Shown here in pieces: positions 8,721 through 18,300 of a stretch of DNA of 55,961 nucleotides. The DNA is from Bacteroidaceae bacterium (GTDB lineage Bacteria; Bacteroidota; Bacteroidia; Bacteroidales; Bacteroidaceae). A program made the translations under genes and the position numbers. Location: the NCBI GenBank assembly GCA_017516885.1, contig JAFXAR010000039.1, positions 1 through 55,961 of the forward strand, written 5' to 3'. The first letter of the stretch is position 1, and the number at the start of each line of letters is the position of its first letter. The notes under the pieces are model-generated. The model was not told the origin of the DNA, did not search any database, and saw only the letters and a list, made by a program, of their open reading frames with translations.

Positions 8721-10526
8721 ATGAAAAAATTTACTCTACTAATCGCATCGCTGTTTATAACAATCGGTGCAATGGCGCAGTGGACTGTAGTAACAGTTAA
8801 AGGCGTTAACAATGTTCCAAGTGAAAAGGTTAACTTATCTGAAGGTCTTGAGAGCGGCTATTATCTGCTAAAGCAGGTTAATAGCAGTGCTAGTGCTGCC
8901 AAAGGGCAGGGTGTTGGCTGGATTAAGGCAGCAAGTGAAGCTGCAGATGCAGTTGTTACATCAAAAAATACAGGAGAACCGGGCACTAATGGTGTCACCT
9001 ATATTTGGTATGTTGAGGTTGTAGATGCAGAGAACAAATTGATTACAATCTCTACAGCAAACAAGGTTGCTGCATGGCAGGCTCCAGACAAGTATCAGAA
9101 GAACTTGGTTGCCTATGACAGCAGGGCAACACTGAAGTATCACACAGGCACTGTCAACCTTTCGGGCAACGCCACACCAAATGAAGGCTCTTGCTTTATT
9201 TCTAATGAAGGGACAACCGCCTTTGTTCATTTCTCAGGTGATAACTTAGGTTCTTGGACCGATACAAACTCTGGTTCTATGTTCATGGTGGAATTCTACA
9301 AGTTGGACGATGCCGATTTAAACAAGACAGAAACCATCTACAACCATTTGACATATACTGTTACCGATGAAACCGGAAAGGAGTATACAGGAACATATGA
9401 TGGTGTTGCCAGCACAACAGTACCCGAATTTACAGGCGCAGTTGGATACACCCTTACAGATGCCGTTTGGAATGACCTGAACTATACTGCAACAATCAAT
9501 TTTGCTTACCCTGTTTCAAATAAGGACAATGGTGTCACAAACGAAACCTTACTTACAATAAACGGTACTCAAAAATATATTTGCAATGTCGATGGCGATG
9601 TTAAGGTAAAGGAGAATACAGCTGATGCAAACTCCCTGTGGGCTATCTATCCTTCATTCAGCAATGGTGCGTTTACATTTGCAATAATGAACATTGCTAC
9701 CGGCAAATATATATACACAGAGGCTACTGCTGCAAAATTAGATAATACAGATACAAACACCGGTATAAGCAATAACGCTGCTGCTGGAACTTTTGTACTG
9801 AATAATACTCCAACACAGTTTGTAATTGCGAGTGATAAGGACTTCAAGATAAGTGACAAGAATCTATACCTTTCCATCAATTCACCTGCAAATGATAAAG
9901 ATGTTTATTTGGGATTGTACGGAAGTCCACATAATGGTACAAATGTCACAAAAGTAGACTTGCCATATTACGAGGTTGCTGTAACCGATGCAAAGTATGC
10001 CACTTTCTATGCTCCTTATGCAGTTACTGTTCCCGATGGTGTTACTGCACACACAGTTACACTCAACGGCGAATGGGCAACATTGAGCGATCCAATTGCA
10101 ACAATCCCTGCATACACGGGCGTTGTACTCTATTCTGAGACAGCAGCAACATATCAATTTACAGTTACAGCGGACGTAGACGCTATTGAAAACAACGCCC
10201 TCCGTGGTACAGTTGCTGCAACATACACAGACGGTCCTGCTTACGTTCTTTCAAACCAGGCAAACGGTGTAGGCTTCTACAAAGCGACACTTACTGATGG
10301 CCAGTTCCTTAACAACCACCACAAGGCATACTTGCCAAAGCCGGCTGGCGCTGAGAGCGTAGCATGCTACAGCTTCCGCTTTGGCGAGGGCACAACAGGC
10401 ATTGAGAATGTGAAAGGTGAAAACGGAAATGCGAAAGCAATCTTCGACCTCACCGGCCGCAAGGTAAACAGCATCAGCGCTCCCGGCATCTACATTGTTA
10501 ACGGCAAAAAGGTTTTGGTTAAGTAA
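8721..10526 (+). CDS. Secreted protein with T9SS-like C-terminal domain (paralogue 1)
   Basis: 601 residues from ATG at 8721. An upstream TTG would put 18 extra residues before the signal peptide. The signal peptide is MKKFTLLIASLFITIGAMAQ. The mature part is beta-rich and Thr/Asn-rich. It has ricin/lectin-like segments (LWAIYPSFSNGAFTFAIMN, then IATGKYIYTEA) and a module common in Prevotella surface proteins (KYATFYAPYAVTVPDG...IPAYTGVVLYS...HHKAYLPKP). The tail (GIENV...IFDLTGRKV...GIYIVNGKKVLVK) resembles the type A sorting domain of T9SS cargo, so surface display or release is predicted. The last 170 or so bases are nearly identical to those of the gene ending at 23096. The ligand is unknown. 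A micro-peptide gene follows after 65 bases. Confidence 0.85.
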   Translation: MKKFTLLIASLFITIGAMAQWTVVTVKGVNNVPSEKVNLSEGLESGYYLLKQVNSSASAAKGQGVGWIKAASEAADAVVTSKNTGEPGTNGVTYIWYVEVVDAENKLITISTANKVAAWQAPDKYQKNLVAYDSRATLKYHTGTVNLSGNATPNEGSCFISNEGTTAFVHFSGDNLGSWTDTNSGSMFMVEFYKLDDADLNKTETIYNHLTYTVTDETGKEYTGTYDGVASTTVPEFTGAVGYTLTDAVWNDLNYTATINFAYPVSNKDNGVTNETLLTINGTQKYICNVDGDVKVKENTADANSLWAIYPSFSNGAFTFAIMNIATGKYIYTEATAAKLDNTDTNTGISNNAAAGTFVLNNTPTQFVIASDKDFKISDKNLYLSINSPANDKDVYLGLYGSPHNGTNVTKVDLPYYEVAVTDAKYATFYAPYAVTVPDGVTAHTVTLNGEWATLSDPIATIPAYTGVVLYSETAATYQFTVTADVDAIENNALRGTVAATYTDGPAYVLSNQANGVGFYKATLTDGQFLNNHHKAYLPKPAGAESVACYSFRFGEGTTGIENVKGENGNAKAIFDLTGRKVNSISAPGIYIVNGKKVLVK

Positions 10527-10591
10527 CAGCAAGCGTTGCTTGTAAATTTTGTTCTTCTGTCAAAACGATAATATAAAAAACAATATCAGAT

Positions 10592-10774
10592 ATGAAAAAG
10601 ACATATATTTCACCTCTTGCAGCAGAGGTAAACGTAGAGGCAGAGCAGATGCTCGCAGCTTCACCAGCGACTTTGAACGTAGACAGCAGCAATGAAAATG
10701 CTGTAAACACAACAGGCGAAGGCGTTCAGCTCGACGGCGGCCGCCGCGGCGAGTGGGGCAATTTGTGGAAGTAA
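10592..10774 (+). CDS. Micro-peptide MKKTYISP family, copy 1
   Basis: 60 residues in three parts: a leader-like MKKTYISPLAAEVNVEAEQ; a Ser/Asn/Thr-rich middle (LNVDSSNENAVN); and a tail VQLDGG followed by RRGEWGNLWK. A second copy of 58 residues lies at 23225-23401 with the same ends, and both follow secreted-protein genes of one family. Bacteroidales genomes hold many short MKKxYxxP proteins of unknown function. The GG at 49-50, with Leu at -4, Val at -6 and a basic, Trp-rich ten-residue tail, resembles a double-glycine leader/core arrangement. That reading is inference, and no C39 peptidase is nearby. The stop codon lies in the loop of a hairpin reiterated downstream. Confidence 0.75.
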   Translation: MKKTYISPLAAEVNVEAEQMLAASPATLNVDSSNENAVNTTGEGVQLDGGRRGEWGNLWK

Positions 10775-11040
10775 TTCCGCAAATTGACACACGAGCGTAG
10801 CGGAGACACGCAGTGGCTCCTTTAATGTGCGCGGCAATAGTCGCACGAAGCATGGGCAAAGCTCATGCCGGGCGGGATGCCAAAAAGCGCACATTGAAAA
10901 TGGGGTAATTTGTGGAAATAATTTTCCGCAAATTGACACACGAGCGTAGCGGAGACACGCAGTGGCATCGTGGAAATAATTTTCCGCAAATTAACACACG
11001 AGCGTAGCGGAGACACGCAGTGGCTCCTTTAATGTGCGCG
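10765..11040. repeat. Hairpin-bearing 58-bp repeat array, locus 1
   Basis: Units begin at 10765, 10912 and 10970. Each has GTGGAAATAATTTTCCGC (a stem AATTTGTGGAAA with TTTCCGCAAATT) followed by ACACGAGCGTAGCGGAGACA and CGCAGTGG. The first unit starts inside the micro-peptide codons for its last residues. Between units 1 and 2 lies a stretch with a truncated copy of the peptide 3' end (10901-10921 reads WGNLWK stop). A 24-base block ending CTCCTTTAATGTGCGCGGC follows units 1 and 3. Confidence 0.9.
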
Positions 11041-11058
11041 GCAGCAATCGCCTGCAAA

Positions 11059-11100
11059 GCAAAAAAAATCCGGGAATTGAATTTCCCGGATTTTTTTTGC
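11059..11100. terminator. Bidirectional terminator
   Basis: GCAAAAAAAATCCGGGAA pairs with TTCCCGGATTTTTTTTGC around a short loop. It ends the plus-strand peptide locus and the minus-strand ABC/GntR operon. Confidence 0.9.
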
Positions 11101-11115
11101 TTAATAAAAACTATT

Positions 11116-11460
11116 CTACAGCAAGTCAATCAACTCTTCCTTAGTTATGCCAAGCATGGCGGCCTTTGCCTTGAATTGCGGAAGTTCATTGCTTATAAAC
11201 TCCCTCTTCACTATCTCCTTTATGCGCGCAACAGCGCCACTCTTCACAAAATATCCCAGCCCGCGCTTGTTATATATAATCTCCTGAGTCTCTAGCAGCT
11301 GATAGGAACGCACAACCGTATTAGGGTTAACACCCACCAAAGCGCCCATTTCGCGCACCGATGGAATACGCTCCTCCTCCTGCCACTCACCGCTCACTAT
11401 CTTCTCCTGCATAAGGTCTACATTCTGCAGGTAAATGGGTTTATGTTCACTGTACTCCAT
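11116..11460 (-). CDS. GntR-family regulator (YtrA-like)
   Basis: 114 residues from ATG at 11460; an in-frame TTG lies six bases upstream. The N-terminal winged helix has the GntR pattern (VDLMQEKIVSGEWQEEERIPSVREMGALVGVNPNTVVRSY, split here by helix boundaries), with a short C-terminal helical tail instead of an effector domain, as in the YtrA subfamily. YtrA-type repressors usually sit with an ABC transporter and respond to cell-envelope antibiotics. Here the gene is the last of three on the minus strand, two bases after the permease stop, so it probably represses its own operon. Confidence 0.88.
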   Translation of the reverse strand: MEYSEHKPIYLQNVDLMQEKIVSGEWQEEERIPSVREMGALVGVNPNTVVRSYQLLETQEIIYNKRGLGYFVKSGAVARIKEIVKREFISNELPQFKAKAAMLGITKEELIDLL

Positions 11461-11462
11461 AA

Positions 11463-12230
11463 TCAATAATCCATTTTCTTAATTCTGCGATAGGTTACCG
11501 CAAGTGTTACGCATGCAATGGCTGCATTGAACAGCAACAGCATTATCTCAAGAAAAGAAATTACATCCTGAGCCGAACAGTTGCCGAATGTGCGGCCAAG
11601 CCAAATTTCAAATGCCCTTTCAGTTGCTAAATTTACCGACAGCGCCGAAACAATGAATGAAACACCAAATACCAGCGCAAAGAACAGCGCAAGAAAGAAA
11701 AGCAAGGTCTTTAAAATCTTGTGACTGCGGAACACAGCATTGAACATCATGGGAGTTGACACAAATGCTATGGCAGATATAATCACGCGATAATCGAGGA
11801 GAACCGCAAGGTCAAGGAAAGCTATCTCCTTAAAGCCGCCAATGCCCATCATTGAAAAAAGCCACAGCAGGACATCGGTTGCAGTAAGCGCCACAAATGC
11901 GCAGACAGGCACAACAACCATGCACATAAGTGACATTGAGAGAAGCTTCTCTAATGTGCTGGCCGGAATAATGGCATAGATATATCCCTTCTTGCGACTG
12001 TTAATATCGCTATATACAAAATAGGGAGAGAGCAGCACTGCGAAGCAAAAAAGCGGATAAATCATCTCCGTACGGTCATTTAGAGCGTATCCATCCTTAA
12101 TGGTAAACGCCCAAGAGGCCACAATAAAGCCTGCGAACACGAGCATGCCCTTCACATATCGGGGCAAGTAATTCAGGCACTCATATTTAAAGAGCTTGCC
12201 AAAACGTCCAAAATCAAAAGTATCACTCAT
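11463..12230 (-). CDS. ABC transporter permease, ABC-2-like
   Basis: 255 residues with about six hydrophobic helices (for example GMLVFAGFIVASWAF, MIYPLFCFAVLLSPYFVY, TLLFFLALFFALVFGVSF, IMLLLFNAAIACVTLAV). It has no signal peptide and no nucleotide-binding motif. It overlaps the ATPase gene upstream by four bases (ATGA), typical of translational coupling. With the ATPase it would form an exporter or an antimicrobial-peptide resistance type transporter. The substrate is unknown. Confidence 0.82.
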   Translation of the reverse strand: MSDTFDFGRFGKLFKYECLNYLPRYVKGMLVFAGFIVASWAFTIKDGYALNDRTEMIYPLFCFAVLLSPYFVYSDINSRKKGYIYAIIPASTLEKLLSMSLMCMVVVPVCAFVALTATDVLLWLFSMMGIGGFKEIAFLDLAVLLDYRVIISAIAFVSTPMMFNAVFRSHKILKTLLFFLALFFALVFGVSFIVSALSVNLATERAFEIWLGRTFGNCSAQDVISFLEIMLLLFNAAIACVTLAVTYRRIKKMDY

Positions 12231-13033
12231 TTCTGTTTATTTTTAAGGTTAATGTAATTGAAGAGAATCTCAATGTTCATTCGGCTCTCCTCGCCACTTT
12301 TGTTCTCGCATATATATGTGCATCCGCCAAGGCCGGGCTCAACATAAAGAGAACCCTCGGGAGCGTTTGCCGAAACGCCAAATTCATACTCCTGCTGAAT
12401 ATCGCTCACGCTCTTGTCCAAGAGAACGCTCCGGCGGTCGAGTATCATAATGTGGTCGAGCAGATTTTCAACATCGCGCACCTGATGGGTAGAAATTATT
12501 ATTGTGCGCTTCTCATCCATTGCCGCAGCCATCATGCGGCGAAAGAGCGCCTTGCTGGGAATATCAAGACCGTTTGTGGGTTCGTCAAGGAACAGATAGT
12601 CGGTTTTCAACGCAAGGGCCAATGCAATCACCGCCCTCTTGCGCTGCCCGAGCGAAAGATTTGTAAACTTGCGGTTCGCGTCAATCTCAAAATCGGCAAG
12701 CAGGCGGGCAAACAGTTCGTCATCATAGTTAGGATAGAACTGCGAAACACCGGCAGCATAATTCTTTATGGCAATGTCCGGCCCGTCAAAATCCTCAGGC
12801 ACATAATAAATCTTAGACAGGCAGCTTGGCTTGCGCTCAACCACCGTGCCGTCAATTTTTATTGTACCATGCTTTGTTGTAAGCAAAGCGCACATAAGTT
12901 TAAAGAGCGTACTCTTGCCCACGCCGTTCTCGCCTAAAAGGCCATATATCCTGCCCTCCTTAAATGTGGTGCTCAAATCCTCCAAAACAGGAATGCCGGG
13001 ATAACTAAAATAAAGTTTTTCAATCTCAATCAT
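12227..13033 (-). CDS. ABC transporter ATP-binding protein
   Basis: 268 residues. Walker A GENGVGKST at 34-42, Q-loop region around VPEDF, signature LSLGQRKR, Walker B YLFLDEPTNGLD and switch STHQVRDVENLL. It is the first gene of the operon ATPase-permease-GntR, with a perfect Bacteroidetes promoter at 13059-13090. The family resembles the YtrB/BcrA type ATPases that work with small ABC-2 permeases. The last 60 or so residues extend beyond the ATPase core and may contact the permease. Confidence 0.9.
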   Translation of the reverse strand: MIEIEKLYFSYPGIPVLEDLSTTFKEGRIYGLLGENGVGKSTLFKLMCALLTTKHGTIKIDGTVVERKPSCLSKIYYVPEDFDGPDIAIKNYAAGVSQFYPNYDDELFARLLADFEIDANRKFTNLSLGQRKRAVIALALALKTDYLFLDEPTNGLDIPSKALFRRMMAAAMDEKRTIIISTHQVRDVENLLDHIMILDRRSVLLDKSVSDIQQEYEFGVSANAPEGSLYVEPGLGGCTYICENKSGEESRMNIEILFNYINLKNKQK

Positions 13034-13058
13034 AGTGTATTAGTTTATTAGTGCACCA

Positions 13059-13090
13059 CAAATGTAAATGTTATAATTTTATAATCCAAA
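13059..13090 (-). promoter_or_regulatory. Promoter of the ABC/GntR operon
   Basis: Minus strand: TTTG, exactly 20 bases, TACATTTG. It lies in the gap shared with the divergent hexosaminidase gene. Confidence 0.85.
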
Positions 13091-13120
13091 TAAAAATCAA
13101 CTTTTTTATAAAAAAAATCA

Positions 13121-13128
13121 TATATTTG
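13121..13128 (+). promoter_or_regulatory. -7 element of the GH20 gene
   Basis: TATATTTG, 47 bases before the ATG at 13176. The -33 element is poor. Confidence 0.5.
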
Positions 13129-13175
13129 CACAATATAATACATATACCTTATTCATATAGCCTATACCTTTGTTT

Positions 13176-15212
13176 ATGAAAAGATTCCTAATATACATAA
13201 CAGCGCTGCTTGCAGTGGCATCGTGCAGGAACACCGAGAGTTTGGTGCACAACAGCATACTGCCGCTCCCCAGCAAGGTTACGGCTGAAAAAGGGAAGTT
13301 CACATTCGGCAAGGACACAAGGCTTGAGATTTCAGCCGATGCCGAGAGCAAAAGAATACTTTCGGGGGTTTTAGAAGCATCGCCGCTCACATTCAGCAAC
13401 AGCGGCAGCAAAAGCCTGATCCTCAAAATTGGCGATGTGCAGGGAATTGCATCACCCGAAGGCTACCGCATTGAGATTACCCCGCATGCAATTACAGCAA
13501 CCGCAAAAAGCGGCGCCGGACTTTTCTACGCAGTGCAGACAATATTGCAGAGCATTGACGAGAGGGGCTCTGTACCGGCGGGAACAATTGTTGACGAGCC
13601 CCGCTTTGCCTACCGCGGCCTGATGCTCGACGTAAGCCGCCACTTTTTTGGCAAGGAGTTCATTAAAAAGCAGATTGACGCAATATCGCACTTCAAGATG
13701 AACCGTCTGCATCTGCACCTTACCGACGCTGCCGGATGGCGCATAGAAATAAAGAAATATCCGCGCCTCACACAGTTTGCAGCATGGCGCAGCAAGCCCT
13801 TGTGGAAGGACTGGTGGTTCGGCGACCGCCTTTATGCCGAGGAAGGCGCTCCCAATGCTCATGGAGGATACTACACCCAGGACGACATTCGCGAGATTGT
13901 GAAGTACGCAGCCGACCGCTACGTTACAATAATCCCTGAGATTGAAATGCCCGCCCACAGCGAGGAGGTTCTAACAGCATACCCCGAACTCTCCTGCACG
14001 CACGAGCCCTACAAGCAGGCCGACTTCTGCGCAGGCAATGAAAAGACCTACGAATTCCTTGAGAATGTACTGACAGAGGTTATGGAGCTGTTCCCATCGG
14101 AATACATACACATTGGCGGCGACGAGGCCGGAAAGGCATCATGGCCCAGCTGCCCACTCTGCCAAAAGCGCATGAAGGAAGAGGGGCTGAGCAACGTAAA
14201 CGAACTGCAGAGCTACCTAATACAGCGCATAGAGAAATTTGTAAACAGCAAAGGGCGGCAGATAATAGGCTGGGACGAAATTCTTGACGGCGGACTTGCC
14301 CCCAATGCCACCGTAATGTCGTGGCGTGGCACAGAGGGAGGCCTGGCGGCAGCAAACAGCGGCCACAAGGCAATTATGACCCCCGGAGGATACTGCTATC
14401 TCGACTCGTATCAGGACGCCCCACACACTCAGCCCATGGCATTCGGCCCTTACATGCCGCTGCAAAAGGTATATTCATACAACCCCACCGAAGGCCTTGA
14501 AGAGCAGCAGGCAAAGTTCATTTATGGTGTTCAGGGCAATCTGTGGGTGGAATACATTCCCACCGAAGAACTTGTAGAGTATATGATTTACCCCCGCATA
14601 CTTGCCATTGCAGAGATAGGCTGGAGCAACCCCGCTGTGCGCAATTACGATGCATTCAGCAAACGCGCAGTAAAGGCAGTTGACAAGCTGCGCGCCGGCG
14701 GATACAACGCTTTCGACCTCTCACGCGAATACGGCCAGCGCAAAGAGGCAGCCCGGCCGGCAAACCACCTTGCAAAGGGCAAAAAGGTAACATACGCAGC
14801 CTCGGCGCCATTCAACAGCAAGTACAATGCCGGAGGCGACGCTGCGCTCACCGACGGCATTCGCGGCGGATGGACCTACACCGACAGCAAATGGCAGGGT
14901 TTCATCAAGGGCGGCGTTGATGTTGTAATAGACCTTGAGGAGAGCCGGAAGATAAGTTCCGTATCGGCCGACTTCATGCAAATGTGCATTCCCGACGTTT
15001 GGATGCCGGCTGAGGTTACAATATCGGTATCCGATGACGGAACTGCCTTTACCGAGATTGCAAAGATAAGGCACGAGGTAACGAGAGACGAGGGCCTGTC
15101 GTTCAAAAGCTTCGGCTGGAGCGGCAAAGCAAAGGCGCGCTACATAAAGTACACCGCCAAATGCGGCCCGCAAAAAGGCTGGCTCTTCACCGACGAGATT
15201 GTAGTTGAATAA
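13176..15212 (+). CDS. Beta-N-acetylhexosaminidase, GH20 lipoprotein
   Basis: 678 residues from ATG at 13176; a TTG six bases upstream is less likely. A lipoprotein signal ends in the lipobox VASC. A GH20b-like N-terminal domain (to about residue 130) precedes the GH20 barrel, with HFFGKEFIKKQID, HLHLTDAAGWRIEIK and the catalytic Asp316-Glu317 in HIGGDEAGKASW. The C-terminal 150 residues (ALTDGIRGGWTYTD...VDVVIDLEESRKISSV) form an F5/8 type C-like carbohydrate-binding module. It releases terminal GlcNAc or GalNAc from glycans, probably mucin or host N-glycans, at the cell surface or periplasm. It is transcribed divergently from the ABC operon. Confidence 0.95.
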   Translation: MKRFLIYITALLAVASCRNTESLVHNSILPLPSKVTAEKGKFTFGKDTRLEISADAESKRILSGVLEASPLTFSNSGSKSLILKIGDVQGIASPEGYRIEITPHAITATAKSGAGLFYAVQTILQSIDERGSVPAGTIVDEPRFAYRGLMLDVSRHFFGKEFIKKQIDAISHFKMNRLHLHLTDAAGWRIEIKKYPRLTQFAAWRSKPLWKDWWFGDRLYAEEGAPNAHGGYYTQDDIREIVKYAADRYVTIIPEIEMPAHSEEVLTAYPELSCTHEPYKQADFCAGNEKTYEFLENVLTEVMELFPSEYIHIGGDEAGKASWPSCPLCQKRMKEEGLSNVNELQSYLIQRIEKFVNSKGRQIIGWDEILDGGLAPNATVMSWRGTEGGLAAANSGHKAIMTPGGYCYLDSYQDAPHTQPMAFGPYMPLQKVYSYNPTEGLEEQQAKFIYGVQGNLWVEYIPTEELVEYMIYPRILAIAEIGWSNPAVRNYDAFSKRAVKAVDKLRAGGYNAFDLSREYGQRKEAARPANHLAKGKKVTYAASAPFNSKYNAGGDAALTDGIRGGWTYTDSKWQGFIKGGVDVVIDLEESRKISSVSADFMQMCIPDVWMPAEVTISVSDDGTAFTEIAKIRHEVTRDEGLSFKSFGWSGKAKARYIKYTAKCGPQKGWLFTDEIVVE

Positions 15213-15224
15213 CAAAACCAGAGT

Positions 15225-15298
15225 TTTGTCATTCCAACGGCAGGAGGAATCTCAAGAAACAAAAAGAGAGCCCTCACACAAGGTTCGGGATGACAAAG
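15225..15298. repeat. Inverted repeat of MITE/REP type
   Basis: TTTGTCATTCC at 15225-15235 pairs with GGGATGACAAA at 15287-15297 (one wobble) around about 50 bases containing GGCAGGAGGAATCTC. A shorter related dyad, GTCATCTTGACGCAAGGAGC followed by AATGAC, occurs near 23153-23179. Confidence 0.6.
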
Positions 15299-15347
15299 AA
15301 CATAAAATTTATAGAAAATAAGAACAATAAGAAATCATTAAAAACTT

Positions 15348-18300
15348 ATGGCAACCAAAAAAATTCTAAAGACAATGCTGGCATTGGCAGTAGCGCTGCC
15401 AATGAGCGCCGGCGCACAAGTCGACGTAAACCGGGACATGTACCCCGATTACAGCGACAAGACAAACCCCGACTGGTCACTGATGAAGCCAGCCGGAGCA
15501 AGCAAAAGCAATGCATCACGCACAGGCGAAGCCACCGCTTCACAAAGGCCCTCGCATGTGAACAACGCCGAACTAAAGTTCTTTCCGCCGGTATTCAACC
15601 AGGACGGAGGCTCATGCGGTTCAGCATCACGCATCTGCTACATGTTCACATACGAGCTTAACGCATACCGCAACCTTAGCGGCAAAAGCGCTGAGAACTA
15701 CTACCCCTCACATTTCGTGTGGCTGCTCACAAACGGCAACTCAGGAAAGAACGAGTTTGTTACAAGCATAGGCGTACCCTCTGCTGCCACATACGGCGGA
15801 CAGACATACTCGCAGACCTTTGGCAGCCAGGACTGCTCAAACGAGGACTTCGGCTGGATGCAGGGCTACGACAAATGGTTCGAGGCCATGCACAACCGTA
15901 TGCTCAATCCATCGAATTTCCCTGTAAACGTAGGCACTGAAGAGGGCCGCGAGGCTGTGAAAAACTGGCTGTGGAACCACAGCGGCGACACAAGCTTCCA
16001 GGCCGGCGGCATCTGCGGCATTGGTGTTGCAAGCTCAGGCGGCAACTACGACGGCAAGATTACCCGCACTGCGGCCAACAGCGAAGCGCAGGTTGTGGGC
16101 AAAAAGTATGTAAAGGCATGGGGAACACAGGTTGACCACGCCCTTACCATCGTTGGTTACGACGACCGCATCGAGTTCGACCTTGACGGCAACGGAGTAG
16201 CCGGCGAAGTTGAAAAAGACGAGGTGGGCGCATGGATTATTGTAAATTCATGGGGCGCATGGTGGGGCAACCAGGGATTCATCTACTGCCCCTACGCATA
16301 CGCCGGAGCATCGTTCCGAAGCGACGGCACATTCGCCGAAAACTGGTGGACGCCTGAAATCTACAAAGTAAGAAAAGACTACCGCCCCCTGCGCACAATA
16401 AAGCTTGAAATGGAGTACTCACGCCGAAGCGAAATAAAGCTTTCGGCTGGCATCTCGGCCGACATCAACGCAACAGCACCCGAGAGCACCATTGAGTTTG
16501 AGCACTTCAAATATGCCGGCGACGGTAACTACGGCAACACCAACCCCGCGCCCGAAGTTCCAATGCTTGGACGCTGGGCCGATGGAAAGCTCCACACAGA
16601 ACCGATGGAGTTCGGATACGACCTCACCGACCTCACAGCCGGATACGACCGCAGCATGCCCCTGAAATATTTCTTCATTGTAGAGACAAGAGGCTGGGGA
16701 AAAGGCAGCGGAAAAATCCACAACGCATCAATCATGGACTACGAGCACCATGCCGACGGTTTGGAGACACCATTCAACCTTGGCGAGGGCGTAGAAATCA
16801 AGAGCGCGGGCAACAAGACCATAATTTCGGTTGTAGTATACGGCGAGGAGTACTACGCACCGCAGAACTTCTCACTCAGCGGCAGAACATTGTCATGGCA
16901 GGCGCCAGTGCGTTCGGGCAAGAGCATTGACCGCTTCCGCATCTACAGCAACGACACAAAGATTGCCGAACTTGAACCGGCCGTAACAAAGTACAACATT
17001 CCGCAGGATGTTGCACTTGAAGGCACATTCAGCATTGCCGCGGTTTACGCCGACGGCGTTGAGTCGCAGAAGGTAACCCTGCAGGCCCCCATTGAGGAGG
17101 ATACCGTGAACACAGTAATCAACCTCATGCAATCGGGCATGAAACTCCCCGGCGTGTTCAACAACAAGTTCGAGAACATGACACTTGAGTTCTACATGAA
17201 GCCCAACTCACTTGCCAACTGGAACCAGAGCGCCGGACCGGGATGGGGAACATTCATGATGCACGCCAATGCAGACGGTTCGTATACCGTGGGCTGGGAC
17301 ACAAACAACAGAATAACAACCGCCACCGGACTGCTTTCTGTAGGCAAATGGACACATGTGGCCATAGTATGCAAAGGCAAGAATATTGCCGTGTATATCA
17401 ACGGAACACGAAGAGGCGCATTCACCTCGCAATCATACAATGGCATAGGCGGTTTCGGCGACCTTGTATTCTCTGCCGGCAATGCCAACACAGCACAGGA
17501 CGCGAGCTACGACGAAATACGTATATGGAACAAGGTACGCACTCCAAAGGAGATTCAGAACAGCATGAAGGCACAGTTTGCCGGCGAGCTTCTCCCCGAC
17601 GGACTTGTTGCATACTACCGCGGCAACACAATCACGGTGGATGGCCAGACGAAGATACGCGAATATGTGAACAACAGCCACGCTGAGATTCTCAACAACA
17701 ACTACAAAATTGAAGAGAGCAGCATAGCAATGGGCAAGACAAAGGCCACAATCAGCGCAAGCATCAATGCTGTAGACGGCGAAGTGCGCGCATGCATACC
17801 TGTAACATTCTCGGCAGCCTACAGCGATGCTGTAACAAAGCTCACATGGACAATAAAGGGCGCCGGCATTGAGAACCTTGCAATAAAAAAGCCAACAGCA
17901 ACCTTTACGGCAGCCGGAGAGCATGAGGTTATAGTAACCGCTGAAGACTTCAACGGCAACACCGTAACCGACACTCTTGTTGTAAACGTAACAGAAGAGC
18001 CTGAGGCCGATGCCACATTCAAGGCAAGCAAAGAGCCTGTTGTGAAGGGCGAAAAGGTGACATTCATTGTAGAGAAGCCGCAGATTGGATACATCTACGA
18101 GTGGACAATCCCTGGAACAGATGCCGATGAAAAGGTCTACGGCCTGCACGCAAGCGCAGTCTATAACACTGCCGGCAAACAGAATGTAACACTTAAGGTA
18201 ACATCGCTCAGCGGCAGCAAGAGCGCCACTTCAAGCATCGTTGTCGAAGTTCTTGACTCAAGGCCCGAAGCTGCATTTGAAGTTAGCCCGGCAATAATCG

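Noticed and set aside
10822-11129. Overlapping minus-strand ORFs rich in CLRYARVSICGK repeats
   Set aside because: They are the hairpin repeat array read in the wrong strand; the same residues recur because the DNA repeats.
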